From contig NZ_CP176502.1 in the NCBI RefSeq assembly GCF_046267875.1, positions 558,001-622,000 on the forward strand: DNA of 64,000 nucleotides, read 5' to 3'. Position 1 is the stretch's first letter. Every line of letters begins with the position of its first letter. The stretch comes from Mannheimia glucosida. GTDB taxonomy: Bacteria > Pseudomonadota > Gammaproteobacteria > Enterobacterales > Pasteurellaceae. Under the pieces are notes generated by a model. The model was not told the DNA's origin. It made no database searches and was given only the letters and a program-made list of their open reading frames with translations. The position numbers and the translations under genes were made by a program. This document shows, one piece after another, positions 34,655 through 44,223 of this stretch.

Positions 34655-35170
34655 ATGATGGATTACATCGACAAACTCAGTGAGGAAACCACCCTGCGTG
34701 GTTTCCTTAGCATTGCCAATCAACGCTTTGCTAAGGCAGTTGAACAGTTGATTGAACGAGTGTTTCGCAAAACGGACTTTGCGTTAAAATCCGTGGTGGA
34801 TTCCTTGTTTGAACATCAAGGGCCGCTGGCTGACATTGAAGTACGCCTAAAAGTCTTGCTTGGGCTGGGGGTGATTTCGCCTAAAGTGTTTGAAGACATC
34901 TCGCTTTTCCTTGAAGTCAAACAACATTTGAATGAGGAAGAAGACGAGTTCGCATTTTCTCACCCGGCGGTGGTGAAATTTGCCAAAGATTTAAACCACG
35001 TTGATTTTTTGCCGATTAATGAATTGCTGAATGTAAAAGCAACAAAAGGCAATAAAGATTCAATGTTGTTTCAAATGCAGCAAATGCGGTTGGAAAAAAT
35101 GGTACGTTCAAGCCTGATTTTGGCGGTAACTGAAATTGACGAACAACTGAATGTGGAAAGCCCGTTGTAA
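34655..35170 (+). CDS. mtlR: mannitol operon repressor MtlR
   Basis: This 171-residue all-helical protein matches the MtlR family (ETTLRGFLSIANQRFAKAVE, FEHQGPLADIEVRLKVLLGLGVIS). MtlR represses the mannitol operon although it has no classical DNA-binding motif. It begins 11 bases after mtlD. The ATG is doubled (ATGATG) and no strong ribosome site is visible, so translation may be coupled to mtlD. Confidence 0.93.
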   Translation: MMDYIDKLSEETTLRGFLSIANQRFAKAVEQLIERVFRKTDFALKSVVDSLFEHQGPLADIEVRLKVLLGLGVISPKVFEDISLFLEVKQHLNEEEDEFAFSHPAVVKFAKDLNHVDFLPINELLNVKATKGNKDSMLFQMQQMRLEKMVRSSLILAVTEIDEQLNVESPL

Positions 35171-35309
35171 AAATTTCGTCAAAATTAACCGCTTGTACTG
35201 AGCATTCACGCCGTACGTGATTGCTTTTCCCTTTCTTTTTGATCTTATCGGCTTTTTTCTTTGCTTAAAGCGGTGTAATCTATCCCTAACTATTTTGGAG
35301 GATATGGTT

Positions 35310-37175
35310 ATGCAATCGTTGCTCTCTTTTGTACCGGATTTTCTCAAGCAAGAACTATTTTGGGTAATAGCGTTACTGGTTTTTGCAATTTGGCAATTTA
35401 TCCAAAACAAACTGCGTATGGACGTGGTTGCCCTAATTGTCATGCTGTTTTTTAGCCTGACCGATATTTTATCAGTCAAAGAAGTATTGGCAGGCTTGAG
35501 TGACCCAAACGTGGTGTTGATTGCGTTGCTCTTTATTGTCGGTGAAGGTTTGGTGCGAACCGGCGTGGCAAACCAAGTCAGTGATTGGTTGATGCGGGTG
35601 TCGGGAGCGAGCGAAACCAAAGTGCTGGTGCTGCTAATGCTCTGTATTGCCGGGCTTGGATCTTTTATGAGTTCCACCGGCATTGTGGCGATTTTCATTC
35701 CAGTGGTGCTTGCCATTTGCTCGGGAATGGGAATTTCGCCCCGTCGATTAATGATGCCACTAAGTGTTGCCGGACTCATTAGCGGTATGATGACCTTGAT
35801 TGCCACCCCACCCAACCTCGTGGCTCATTCCGAATTAGTCAAAGCAGGCTTTGCCGGCTTTAGTTTCTTCAGCTTTACCCCGATTGGCTTAATGATTCTC
35901 GTGTTAGGAATCGGCTATATGCTGATTGCCCGACGCTGGTTGGATAACGGTGAGCAAAGCGATACTCACAGCCAGGCTCAAAAATTTTCAATGTCGCAGT
36001 TAATTGAAGAGTATCAACTTAAAGAGCGAGCCAAAATGGTGCTGGTGGAAGCGGATTCAGACTGTGTCGGCAAATCTATCGGGCAACTTAACTTACGGAT
36101 TGAGCAAGGGTTAAACATCATTGCAATTCAACGCACTAAGCGGTTTAGAAAAATTACCGTCAGTGCCTCGGTAAACGAAATTTTCCAGCCGAAAGATATT
36201 TTACTGCTTGATACTGCCCTCGATGATGAAACTTACCAACAACGCTGTGAACAGCTCAAACTTCGCCCGATTGAGCTAAAAGGTGAATACTTTTCCTCAC
36301 AGTATCGCTCGGTGGGTATGGCGGAAATTTCGGTTATGCCTGAGGCAGAATGTATCGGTAAAACTATTCGGGAACTCAAATTCCGCTCAAGATACCATTT
36401 AAGCATTGTCGGCTTAAAACGTGGTGATGAAATCATACAAGAGGAACTGCTCGATACACCACTCAAATTCGGCGATATTTTATTGGTGATGGGCGTGTGG
36501 CAACAAATTCACCGTATGGACGACGATCATCGAGATTTCTTCTTGCTTAGAGCACCGGCAGAAAGTAAAAACGCCCCACCGGCGTTAAGCCAAGCTCCGC
36601 ACGCTCTGTTCTCAGTGCTGACTATGGTGTTGCTGATGATTACCGGCATTGTGCCAAACGTGATGGCAGCATTGATTGCCTGCTTAATGTTAGGCAAGTT
36701 CCGCTGTGTGGACATTAAAAGTGCTTATGATTCAATTCATATGCCAAGCATTGTGTTGATTGTGGGGATGATGCCGTTTTCCATTGCCTTACAAAAAACT
36801 GGTGGTGTGGATTTAACCGTTAGGCTTCTACTTGATGCAATGCAAGGCTTAGATGTACATTTTGTTCTAATAGTATTATTTGTAGTAACAGCGATTATCA
36901 GTGCTTTTATTTCCAACACTGCCACCGCAATCTTGGTTATGCCGATAGCCATTGCGATTGCTAACCAACTTGGCTACTCACCGGCACCTTTTGTGATGAC
37001 GGTCGCTGTTTCAGCCTCCGCCGCTTTTATGACGCCGGTTTCTTCACCGGTAAATACGATGGTATTAGCACCGGCAGGCTATAAATTTATTGATTTCGTC
37101 AAAGTCGGTGTGCCGTTTACTGTACTGGTGATGCTGGTGTCGGTGTTTGTGATTCCGATGTTATTTCCGCTCTAA
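35310..37175 (+). CDS. SLC13/DASS-family permease with internal TrkA-C (RCK_C) domains
   Basis: The 621-residue protein has N-terminal (about residues 10-205) and C-terminal (about 430-621) membrane domains of the sodium/dicarboxylate-sulfate symporter type. Between them lie two soluble RCK_C/TrkA-C-like repeats (VLVEADSDCVGKSIGQLNL and ISVMPEAECIGKTIRELKF). Paired S-x-T-like hairpin segments are seen (SSTGIVAIFIPV; SNTATAILVMPIA). The start at 35310 is chosen because GGAGG lies 8 bases upstream. The substrate may be sulfate or a dicarboxylate; it is not part of mtl function as far as can be seen. Confidence 0.85.
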   Translation: MQSLLSFVPDFLKQELFWVIALLVFAIWQFIQNKLRMDVVALIVMLFFSLTDILSVKEVLAGLSDPNVVLIALLFIVGEGLVRTGVANQVSDWLMRVSGASETKVLVLLMLCIAGLGSFMSSTGIVAIFIPVVLAICSGMGISPRRLMMPLSVAGLISGMMTLIATPPNLVAHSELVKAGFAGFSFFSFTPIGLMILVLGIGYMLIARRWLDNGEQSDTHSQAQKFSMSQLIEEYQLKERAKMVLVEADSDCVGKSIGQLNLRIEQGLNIIAIQRTKRFRKITVSASVNEIFQPKDILLLDTALDDETYQQRCEQLKLRPIELKGEYFSSQYRSVGMAEISVMPEAECIGKTIRELKFRSRYHLSIVGLKRGDEIIQEELLDTPLKFGDILLVMGVWQQIHRMDDDHRDFFLLRAPAESKNAPPALSQAPHALFSVLTMVLLMITGIVPNVMAALIACLMLGKFRCVDIKSAYDSIHMPSIVLIVGMMPFSIALQKTGGVDLTVRLLLDAMQGLDVHFVLIVLFVVTAIISAFISNTATAILVMPIAIAIANQLGYSPAPFVMTVAVSASAAFMTPVSSPVNTMVLAPAGYKFIDFVKVGVPFTVLVMLVSVFVIPMLFPL

Positions 37176-37185
37176 ACACTCCTCT

Positions 37186-37292
37186 AAATTACAAGCGGTC
37201 ATTTTTTGTAATCTGATGCTGACGGTAAAATTGTTTGAGTATGTCTGGCAACATAGTCCCCATTTTTATTTCCCGTTGGAAGTCGAGGTTGA
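37186..37292 (-). other. short protein-like remnant between two uptake signals
   Basis: The minus strand reads VNLDFQREIKMGTMLPDILK then QFYRQHQITKNDRL before a stop formed within an uptake signal. It is too short to be a gene with a clear start and looks like the tail of a lost gene, downstream of xylH. I cannot assign a family. Confidence 0.3.
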
Positions 37293-37307
37293 CCGCTTGT
37301 TATTCAA

Positions 37308-38435
37308 TTAGGCTTTTTTCTTACTGATGGTATCCACCCAAACCGCAAGGAGTAGAATTGCACCTTTTACGATATATTGCCAGAAAGTTGGCACATCAAG
37401 CATACTCATTCCGTTATCCAGCAAAGCGATAATAAATGCCCCAATAACCACGCCGTAAATTGTGCCGATACCACCTGCTAAACTGGCTCCGCCAATGACA
37501 CAGGCAGCAATCGCATCTAATTCGGCATTTTGCCCAGCGGAAGGTGCGCCGGCTCCAAGACGTGAGCTTAAAATCAAGCCTGCAATGGCAACTAATAAGC
37601 CGTTTAAGGCAAAAATCGCAAGTTTCACTTTTTCAACCGCAATACCGGAGAGACGTGCGGCGTCAATGTTGCCGCCAATGGCATAAACGTGGCGACCAAA
37701 AGCCGTTTTACGGGCTAAGAATGTGCCTGCAATCGCTAATACCACTAATACCAAAACCGGGAATGGCACACCACGGTAATCATTGAGTAGGTAAATCGCA
37801 CCTAATACGATAATTGCAACCAGTCCGTATTTCAGCGTGTCTTTCGGCATAGACGGCACGGCAAGATTGAGTTTTTGTCTAGCTTTGCGTTGATAGCTAC
37901 CCCAAGCAATAAAGCAAAACACCCCGATAGTACCTAAAATCATACCCACCATATCAGGTAAATAACCTTGACCAATGGTTGTCATTTCATTGCTAATCGG
38001 TGAAACAGTTGTCCCGTTGGTTAAGCCGACCAATACACCACGAAACGCCAGCATACCGGCAAGGGTAACAATAAAAGACGGCACTTTTTGATAAGCTACC
38101 CACCAACCGCTCCAAGCACCCAGCATGACGCCTAAAATTAAAGTAACTATAATAGTTAACGAGAGCGGCCAGCCCCACCATACATTACTGATGGCGGCAA
38201 ATCCACCGAGTAAGCCCATTAGCGAGCCAACCGATAAATCAATTTCTGCGGAAATAATCACAAATACCATACCGATGGCAAGAATACCGGTAATGGAGGT
38301 TTGGCGTAACAGGTTGGAGATATTTCTGGCACTTAAATAAGCACCGTCAGTTGCAATAGAGAAAAAGCTCATAATCACAACAATTGCAATCAGCATAATA
38401 TAAACTTGTAAATTAATCGATTTTAACTTATTCAT
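37308..38435 (-). CDS. xylH: D-xylose ABC transporter permease
   Basis: The 375-residue polytopic membrane protein is the permease of the xylose importer. It has the family signatures EIDLSVGSLMGLLGG near residue 65 and LDAIAACVIGGASLAGGIGT near residue 305, and is longer than RbsC as is usual for XylH. Four bases separate it from xylG, so the two are co-translated. The order xylF-xylG-xylH is the same as in E. coli. Confidence 0.94.
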   Translation of the reverse strand: MNKLKSINLQVYIMLIAIVVIMSFFSIATDGAYLSARNISNLLRQTSITGILAIGMVFVIISAEIDLSVGSLMGLLGGFAAISNVWWGWPLSLTIIVTLILGVMLGAWSGWWVAYQKVPSFIVTLAGMLAFRGVLVGLTNGTTVSPISNEMTTIGQGYLPDMVGMILGTIGVFCFIAWGSYQRKARQKLNLAVPSMPKDTLKYGLVAIIVLGAIYLLNDYRGVPFPVLVLVVLAIAGTFLARKTAFGRHVYAIGGNIDAARLSGIAVEKVKLAIFALNGLLVAIAGLILSSRLGAGAPSAGQNAELDAIAACVIGGASLAGGIGTIYGVVIGAFIIALLDNGMSMLDVPTFWQYIVKGAILLLAVWVDTISKKKA

Positions 38436-38438
38436 AGG

Positions 38439-39953
38439 TTACTCCTTGAGTGCCGCTTCCATTACTTTTTCTTGGGTAAGGTCTTGGTTAATCAAATCTG
38501 CTTTAATTTTGCCTTGATGCATAACCAATACACGATCACTAATGCCTAAAACTTCAGGTAATTCGGAGGAAATGACGATAATTGCCATACCTTCTTTAGC
38601 TAATTGGTTGATGAGCTTATAAATTTCATATTTTGCTCCCACGTCGATACCACGGGTCGGCTCATCTAAAATCAGGATTTTAGGGTTAAGCAATAGGCAT
38701 TTTGCCAAAATTGCTTTTTGCTGATTACCGCCACTTAACCGTCCAATTGCTAATTCAGGCGAGGAAGTTTTCACTTTCAGTTTTGCAATAGATTGGTTGA
38801 TAATGGTTTCTTCCAGCGGTTCATTTATTACTTTTTTGCCAAAACAAAATTGCGGCAATGAAGAGAGAGTTATGTTTTTGCCCACCCCCATAATTGGAAT
38901 GATGCCGTGTTTTTTGCGATCTTCCGGCACCATTACAATATGATTTTCAATCGCTTGCACACAATTTTTAATTTTAATCGGTTGGTTATGCAGAAAAAGA
39001 TCACCTTGATATTTTCCTTGGTAAGAACCAAAAATACATTGTGCCATCTCGGTTCGCCCTGAACCAACCAAACCGGCAACCCCTAAAATTTCACCTTGGT
39101 GTAGCACAAAATTAGCATTATCAACCCGCTTGATATGTGTATTAGTTGGGTGCCAAGCCGTTAAGTTTTCAACTCGAAGAACTTCTTCACCAATATTGTG
39201 TGGCTCGTGTGGGTAGAGCGAGGTAATTTCACGCCCAACCATCATCGTAATAATATCGTCTTCACTCATTCCCTCTGCATTGCGAGTACCAATATGTTCG
39301 CCATCTCGAATGACACAGATTTTGTCGGAAATGGCTTTCACTTCATTCAATTTGTGTGAAATATAAACACAAGCAATATTGTGAGCTTGTAAATCTTTAA
39401 TTAAACTCAGCAGAATCTCGGTCTCTTTTTCAGTTAACGAGGCGGTAGGTTCGTCTAAAATCAACAACCGTACCTGTTTATTCAATGCTTTGGCAATTTC
39501 GACTAACTGCTGTTGCCCTAAGCCTAGCTCTCCTACTTTGGTGTTTGGGTCAATATCCAACTGCACTTGTTCAAGTAAGGTTTTACAACGCAGATACATT
39601 TCATTGTCATCTGTAATGCCTGAATGGGTAATTTCATTACCTAAAAACATATTCTCCAAAATTGACATATTTTTTACTAAGGTCAATTCTTGGTGAATAA
39701 TCGAAATACCTTTTTCTTCAGTATCTCTAATATTTTTGGCAATCAGTTTTTCGCCGGAAAAATAGATTTCCCCTTCATACTCACCGGCAGGATAAATGCC
39801 GCATAACACTTTCATTAACGTTGATTTGCCTGAACCATTTTCACCACATAAAGAAAGTATTTCACTGGTTTCAAGGGAAATTGAAATATTATTTAATGCC
39901 ACAACCTCACCGAATTTTTTAGTGATGTTCTTCATTTCTAATAATTTCGCCAT
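38439..39953 (-). CDS. xylG: D-xylose ABC transporter ATP-binding protein
   Basis: The 504-residue double ABC ATPase has Walker A (GENGSGKST, residues 35-43), signature LGLGQQQL and Walker B (LLILDEPTASL) in the first half. The second half has signature LSGGNQQK and Walker B (ILILDEPTRGID), with the usual missing second Walker A (GLVGSGRTE). It powers xylose import with XylH and XylF. A stable hairpin in the 62-base xylF-xylG gap probably lowers its level relative to xylF. Confidence 0.94.
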   Translation of the reverse strand: MAKLLEMKNITKKFGEVVALNNISISLETSEILSLCGENGSGKSTLMKVLCGIYPAGEYEGEIYFSGEKLIAKNIRDTEEKGISIIHQELTLVKNMSILENMFLGNEITHSGITDDNEMYLRCKTLLEQVQLDIDPNTKVGELGLGQQQLVEIAKALNKQVRLLILDEPTASLTEKETEILLSLIKDLQAHNIACVYISHKLNEVKAISDKICVIRDGEHIGTRNAEGMSEDDIITMMVGREITSLYPHEPHNIGEEVLRVENLTAWHPTNTHIKRVDNANFVLHQGEILGVAGLVGSGRTEMAQCIFGSYQGKYQGDLFLHNQPIKIKNCVQAIENHIVMVPEDRKKHGIIPIMGVGKNITLSSLPQFCFGKKVINEPLEETIINQSIAKLKVKTSSPELAIGRLSGGNQQKAILAKCLLLNPKILILDEPTRGIDVGAKYEIYKLINQLAKEGMAIIVISSELPEVLGISDRVLVMHQGKIKADLINQDLTQEKVMEAALKE

Positions 39954-39973
39954 ACTTAGCCCCTTATTTTCAA

Positions 39974-39998
39974 AAATGGCGAGGAAACCTCGCCATTT
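39974..39998 (-). terminator. intercistronic hairpin between xylF and xylG
   Basis: AAATGGCGAGG, AAA loop, CCTCGCCATTT: a perfect 11-bp stem. On the minus strand it is followed by only a short T-rich stretch (TTTG), so it probably works as partial terminator or as a 3' stabiliser of the xylF message, giving more binding protein than ATPase and permease. Confidence 0.75.
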
Positions 39999-40015
39999 CG
40001 ATAAATTAAAGTGAT

Positions 40016-41017
40016 TTATTTATATACTGCATCTTTGGTATGGAAGCCGTCTTTAATCACCGTGTCATCAATATTTTCTTTAGTTACAACAACCGGCTCT
40101 AATAAATATGCCGGTACTTCTTTCATACCGTTATTTAATTGAGCATTGCTTTCTACTTTCTCATTTTTACCTAATACAACGGCAATTTCGGCAGCTTTGT
40201 CGGCTAAATTGGTAATTGGTTTATACACCGTCATCGTTTGTGTACCGGCAATAATACGTTTAATTGCGGCTAAATCTGCATCTTGTCCGGAAATTGCAAC
40301 CTTGCCGGATAACCCTTGGGCACTTAACGCTTGAATTGCACCGCCTGCGGTTGCATCGTTTGAAGCTACAACTGCATCAATGTTGTTTTTATTAGCAGTC
40401 AGTGCGTTTTCCATAATCTGTAATGCTTTTTCAGCAAGCCAAGAATCTACCCATTGATCGCCCACCACTTTAATTTTGCCACTGTCAATTAACGGTTGTA
40501 GCACCTTCATTTGACCTTTACGGAACAGCTTAGCGTTATTATCTACAGGTGAACCACCCATTAGGAAATAATTCCCCTCCGGCTTTTGCTCAACAATACT
40601 TTTAGCCTGTAATTCACCTACTTTTTCATTATCAAATGAAACATAAAAATCCACATCGGCATTATTGATTAAGCGGTCGTAAGCAAGTACCTTAACACCT
40701 TCTTTCTTCGCCTCGGCAATCACATTGGATAACACTTCGCCGTTAAACGGAATAATCACCAATACATCAATATCTTTATTCAACATATTCTCAATTTGTG
40801 AGATTTGTGCGGTTGCATCGCCATTTGCCGATTGAACGAAGACTTTTGCTCCTAAGCTTTCCGCTTTATTCACAAAAATATCTCGGTCTTTTTGCCAACG
40901 CTCTAAGCGTAAATCATCAATTGACATACCGATTTTTAGATCTTTAGCAACAGAAGCATTGCTGAGTGCCATTAAAGTCGCCGCAGCAACGGCTAATAAT
41001 TTAGACTTAAGTTTCAT
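40016..41017 (-). CDS. xylF: D-xylose-binding periplasmic protein
   Basis: The 333-residue protein has a signal peptide (MKLKSKLLAVAAATLMALSN, cleaved after SVA) and a XylF-type periplasmic binding fold (IGMSIDDLRLERWQKDRDIF, DVLVIIPFNGEVLSNVIAEA, VVASNDATAGGAIQALSAQG, ISGQDADLAAIKRIIAGTQT). It delivers D-xylose to XylGH. It is transcribed divergently from xylA across a 241-base region that holds a CRP site. Confidence 0.96.
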   Translation of the reverse strand: MKLKSKLLAVAAATLMALSNASVAKDLKIGMSIDDLRLERWQKDRDIFVNKAESLGAKVFVQSANGDATAQISQIENMLNKDIDVLVIIPFNGEVLSNVIAEAKKEGVKVLAYDRLINNADVDFYVSFDNEKVGELQAKSIVEQKPEGNYFLMGGSPVDNNAKLFRKGQMKVLQPLIDSGKIKVVGDQWVDSWLAEKALQIMENALTANKNNIDAVVASNDATAGGAIQALSAQGLSGKVAISGQDADLAAIKRIIAGTQTMTVYKPITNLADKAAEIAVVLGKNEKVESNAQLNNGMKEVPAYLLEPVVVTKENIDDTVIKDGFHTKDAVYK

Positions 41018-41134
41018 AGTTCACCTCATTGGTTATGAAAATGTGAGCATCTTTTTCGCCCGTAAGCAGTCTGGGCTTATTTCAAATGAAGTTCAATTAT
41101 CATATTTATTAATATCATTATGATTTTTCACTTT

Positions 41135-41150
41135 TGTGATCTACGCCACA
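41135..41150. promoter_or_regulatory. CRP-cAMP site in the xylF-xylA divergent promoter region
   Basis: TGTGA-TCTACG-CCACA matches the CRP palindrome at 9 of 10 half-site positions. It lies between the divergent xylF and xylA genes. Downstream, AT-rich sequence with GAAATATCG and GGTTTTGCATAATTTTC could hold XylR operators, but no xylR gene is visible in the window. Confidence 0.75.
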
Positions 41151-41258
41151 TTAACCAATAATCGAAATCCAAAAACGAAATATCGTAATTGAAGGTTTTG
41201 CATAATTTTCCGATGATGTTACCGAAAGATTATTTTTCCAATTCAGAGGAGCATTATT

Positions 41259-42578
41259 ATGTCTAACTATTTTGACAAAATCTCGAAAGTCCAATTTGAA
41301 GGGGCAAACTCAACCAATCCGTTCGCCTTCAAACATTACAACCCAAATGAAGTTATTTTAGGTAAAAAGATGGCAGAACATCTGCGTTTAGCGGTTTGCT
41401 ATTGGCACACCTTCTGCTGGACGGGTAACGATATGTTTGGCGTGGGTTCGCTTGACAGAAGCTGGCAAAAAACGGGGGATTTACTGCAAGGTGCGAAGCA
41501 AAAAGCGGAAATTGCCTTTGAATTTTTCCAAAAATTAGGCATTCCTTACTACTGCTTCCACGATGTGGATGTTGCACCGGAAGGCAACAATTTCAAAGAA
41601 TATCAGCACAATTTCAACACTATTGTGGATATTTTAGAGCAAAAACAAGCTGAAACAGGCGTGAAATTATTATGGGGTACGGCGAACTGCTTCACCAATC
41701 CTCGCTATATGTCGGGTGCTTCAACCAATCCGAATCCGGAAGTTTTCGCGTGGGCGGCAGCACAAGTCTTTACCGCAATGAACGCCACCAAACGCTTAGG
41801 TGGTGAAAACTATGTATTATGGGGCGGTCGTGAGGGTTATGAAACCTTACTCAACACCGACTTAAAACGTGAGCGTGAACAAATCGGTCGCTTTATGCAG
41901 TTAGTGGTAGAGCATAAACACAAAATCGGTTTTAACGGCACTTTATTAATTGAGCCAAAACCGCAAGAACCGACCAAACATCAATATGACTACGATGTTG
42001 CCACCGTTTACGGTTTCTTAAAACAGTTTGGTCTAGAAAAAGAGATCAAAGTAAACATTGAAGCAAACCACGCAACCCTTGCAGGACATACTTTCCAACA
42101 CGAAATTGCCACTGCAACAGCATTAGATATTTTCGGCTCTATCGATGCGAACCGTGGCGATCCGCAATTAGGCTGGGATACCGACCAATTCCCGAACAGC
42201 GTGGAAGAAAACACCCTTGTGATGTATGAAATCTTAAAAGCAGGTGGCTTTACGACCGGCGGTTTCAACTTTGATGCGAAAATCCGCCGCCAGAGTACCG
42301 ATCCGTATGATCTATTCCACGCACACATCGGGGCGATTGATGTGTTAGCCCTTTCACTCAAACGTGCAGCGAAAATGATTGAAGACCAAGCATTGCAAAA
42401 AGTGGTGGATAACCGTTATGCAGGCTGGAACAAAGACTTAGGTCAGCAAATTCTAAACGGTAAAGCAAGTTTAGAAGAGTTAGCGAAAATTGTGGAAACC
42501 CAAAGTTTAGATCCGAAACCTGTTTCAGGCCAGCAAGAATACTTAGAAAACTTGGTAAATAGCTATATTTACCGTTAA
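41259..42578 (+). CDS. xylA: D-xylose isomerase
   Basis: The 439-residue enzyme converts D-xylose to D-xylulose. The family II xylose isomerase active site is intact: His101 and Asp104 (YYCFHDVDVAPEG), the metal ligands in VNIEANHATLAGHTFQHE and SIDANRGDPQLGWDTDQFP, and the tryptophan-lined VCYWHTFCWTGNDMFG segment. The AGAGGAG site precedes the ATG. It is followed by an uptake-signal hairpin and a palindromic repeat before xylB. Confidence 0.97.
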   Translation: MSNYFDKISKVQFEGANSTNPFAFKHYNPNEVILGKKMAEHLRLAVCYWHTFCWTGNDMFGVGSLDRSWQKTGDLLQGAKQKAEIAFEFFQKLGIPYYCFHDVDVAPEGNNFKEYQHNFNTIVDILEQKQAETGVKLLWGTANCFTNPRYMSGASTNPNPEVFAWAAAQVFTAMNATKRLGGENYVLWGGREGYETLLNTDLKREREQIGRFMQLVVEHKHKIGFNGTLLIEPKPQEPTKHQYDYDVATVYGFLKQFGLEKEIKVNIEANHATLAGHTFQHEIATATALDIFGSIDANRGDPQLGWDTDQFPNSVEENTLVMYEILKAGGFTTGGFNFDAKIRRQSTDPYDLFHAHIGAIDVLALSLKRAAKMIEDQALQKVVDNRYAGWNKDLGQQILNGKASLEELAKIVETQSLDPKPVSGQQEYLENLVNSYIYR

Positions 42579-42581
42579 TCT

Positions 42582-42628
42582 ACAAGCGGTTGTTTTTTGT
42601 AAAAAATTTGCAAAAAATGACCGCTTGT
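42582..42628. repeat. inverted uptake signal sequence pair after xylA
   Basis: ACAAGCGGT (42582-42590) and ACCGCTTGT (42620-42628) flank TTTTGTAAAAAATTTGCAAA-like sequence and run into TTTTAT on the plus strand, so the pair may act as a partial terminator between xylA and xylB. Confidence 0.8.
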
Positions 42629-42639
42629 TTTATAGGTTC

Positions 42640-42708
42640 CCGTAGGGGCGAAACATTTTTCGCCCCAAATCAAATAATAAAAGGGCGAATATTGATTCGC
42701 CCCTACGG
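42640..42708. repeat. palindromic repeat between xylA and xylB
   Basis: CCGTAGGGGCGAA at the left end is inverted as TTCGCCCCTACGG at the right end, with inner TTCGCCCC and GGGCGAAT segments also pairing. The whole 69-base piece can fold into a cruciform-like double hairpin. It resembles the fucI-fucK element in design but not in sequence. Confidence 0.8.
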
Positions 42709-42722
42709 TTTAAGGAATATTT

Positions 42723-44168
42723 ATGTACATTGGAATCGATCTCGGCACGTCGGGTGTGAAAGTTGTGTTACTCGATGAAAATCAACACATTATTGCCATC
42801 ACACAAAAATCACTGCCTATTTCCCGCCCGCAGCCATTATGGTCTGAACAAAATCCGCAAGATTGGTGGAATGCCACCAATGAAGCGATGTTAGAACTTT
42901 CCGCTACTCAAGATTTACAAGCAGTAGAAGCGATTGGTTTAACCGGGCAAATGCATGGAGCGACTTTACTAGATAACGCAGATAATGTTCTTTCCCCTGC
43001 GATTTTATGGAATGACGGGCGCAGTTTTTTGGAATGCGAAGAGTTAGAACAGCTTGTGCCAAATAGCCGTGAAATTACAGGCAACCTGATGATGCCGGGC
43101 TTTACCGCTCCGAAATTGCGTTGGGTTGATAAACACCAGCCCGATATTGCCGAAAAAGTCAGCAAAGTCTTGCTACCGAAAGATTATCTCCGCTTGTTGA
43201 TGAGCGGCGAATATGCCTCTGATATGTCTGATGCTTCCGGTACAATGTGGCTTGATGTGGGTAAACGGAATTGGAACAAATCGCTACTGAACGCTTGCGG
43301 ATTAGACATTGAAAATATGCCGAAACTGTTTGAAGGCAATCAAATCACAGGTTATTTACGCCCAACGCTCGCCGAGCAATGGAAAATGAAATCTGTGCCG
43401 ATTGTGGCAGGCGGTGGCGATAATGCCGCCGGTGCAATCGGTATTGGTTTATACCAAACCGGGCAAGCTATGCTCTCATTGGGGACTTCAGGGGTTTATT
43501 TTGTAGTGAGCGATAAATTTCAGGCTAATCCGCAAAAAGCAGTGCATAGTTTTTGCCACGCTTTACCTGATCGTTGGCATCTGATGTCAGTAATATTAAG
43601 TGCCGCTTCTGCGGTAGATTGGGCAGTAAAATCATTGGGACTAAAAGATGTATCGACCTTATTCCAACAGGTTGAAGCAAGCCAAACGGCATCTGATGTT
43701 ATTTTCTTACCTTATTTATCAGGTGAGCGTACACCGCATAATGACCCTTATGCGAAAGGCGTATTTTGGGGATTAAGCCATAACGACAACCAAATAACGA
43801 TGGCAAAAGCCGTGATTGAAGGGGTAAGTTTCGCTTTGGCTGAAGGGATTGAGGTACTCCACGAAACTGGTGTAATTGCTGACAATATTGCATTAATTGG
43901 CGGTGGAGCAAAAAGTGCGTACTGGCGACAACTACTCGCCGATATTAGCGGTAAAACCTTTGAATACCGCACCGGTGGCGATGTCGGCCCGGCATTAGGG
44001 GCGGCGAAATTGGCTCAAATTGCGTTAAACCCAAATCAGGATATTGCTACGTTCTGTCAGCCGTTACCCCTGGAACAGGTTTACCAACCAAACCTTGCCC
44101 GCTATGCAGAATATCAAGAAAAGCGCCGGAAATTTGTGGAGCTTTACCGGCGGTTGAAGGGTTTATAA
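42723..44168 (+). CDS. xylB: xylulokinase
   Basis: The 481-residue FGGY kinase phosphorylates D-xylulose. It has the N-terminal IGIDLGTSGVKVVLLDE motif, LTGQMHGATLLD near residue 75, the catalytic aspartate in AGGGDNAAGAIGIG near residue 232 and the C-terminal LIGGGAKSAYWRQLLADI nucleotide motif. It lies 144 bases after xylA, the gap being filled with an uptake-signal hairpin and a palindromic repeat. Confidence 0.96.
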   Translation: MYIGIDLGTSGVKVVLLDENQHIIAITQKSLPISRPQPLWSEQNPQDWWNATNEAMLELSATQDLQAVEAIGLTGQMHGATLLDNADNVLSPAILWNDGRSFLECEELEQLVPNSREITGNLMMPGFTAPKLRWVDKHQPDIAEKVSKVLLPKDYLRLLMSGEYASDMSDASGTMWLDVGKRNWNKSLLNACGLDIENMPKLFEGNQITGYLRPTLAEQWKMKSVPIVAGGGDNAAGAIGIGLYQTGQAMLSLGTSGVYFVVSDKFQANPQKAVHSFCHALPDRWHLMSVILSAASAVDWAVKSLGLKDVSTLFQQVEASQTASDVIFLPYLSGERTPHNDPYAKGVFWGLSHNDNQITMAKAVIEGVSFALAEGIEVLHETGVIADNIALIGGGAKSAYWRQLLADISGKTFEYRTGGDVGPALGAAKLAQIALNPNQDIATFCQPLPLEQVYQPNLARYAEYQEKRRKFVELYRRLKGL

Positions 44169-44174
44169 AGACGG

Positions 44175-44222
44175 ACAAGCGGTCATTTCCTCGCAAAATT
44201 TTGCAGAAAATTAACCGCTTGC
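44175..44222. repeat. inverted uptake signal pair between convergent xylB and the SMR gene
   Basis: ACAAGCGGTC (from 44175) and AACCGCTTGC (44213-44222) with inner GCAAAATTTTGC palindrome can form a hairpin between two convergent genes, so it may terminate both. Confidence 0.75.
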
Positions 44223-44223
44223 A

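Noticed and set aside
35108..35815. 235-residue minus-strand open frame
   Set aside because: It is antisense to the SLC13-type permease and has no ribosome site or recognisable domain.
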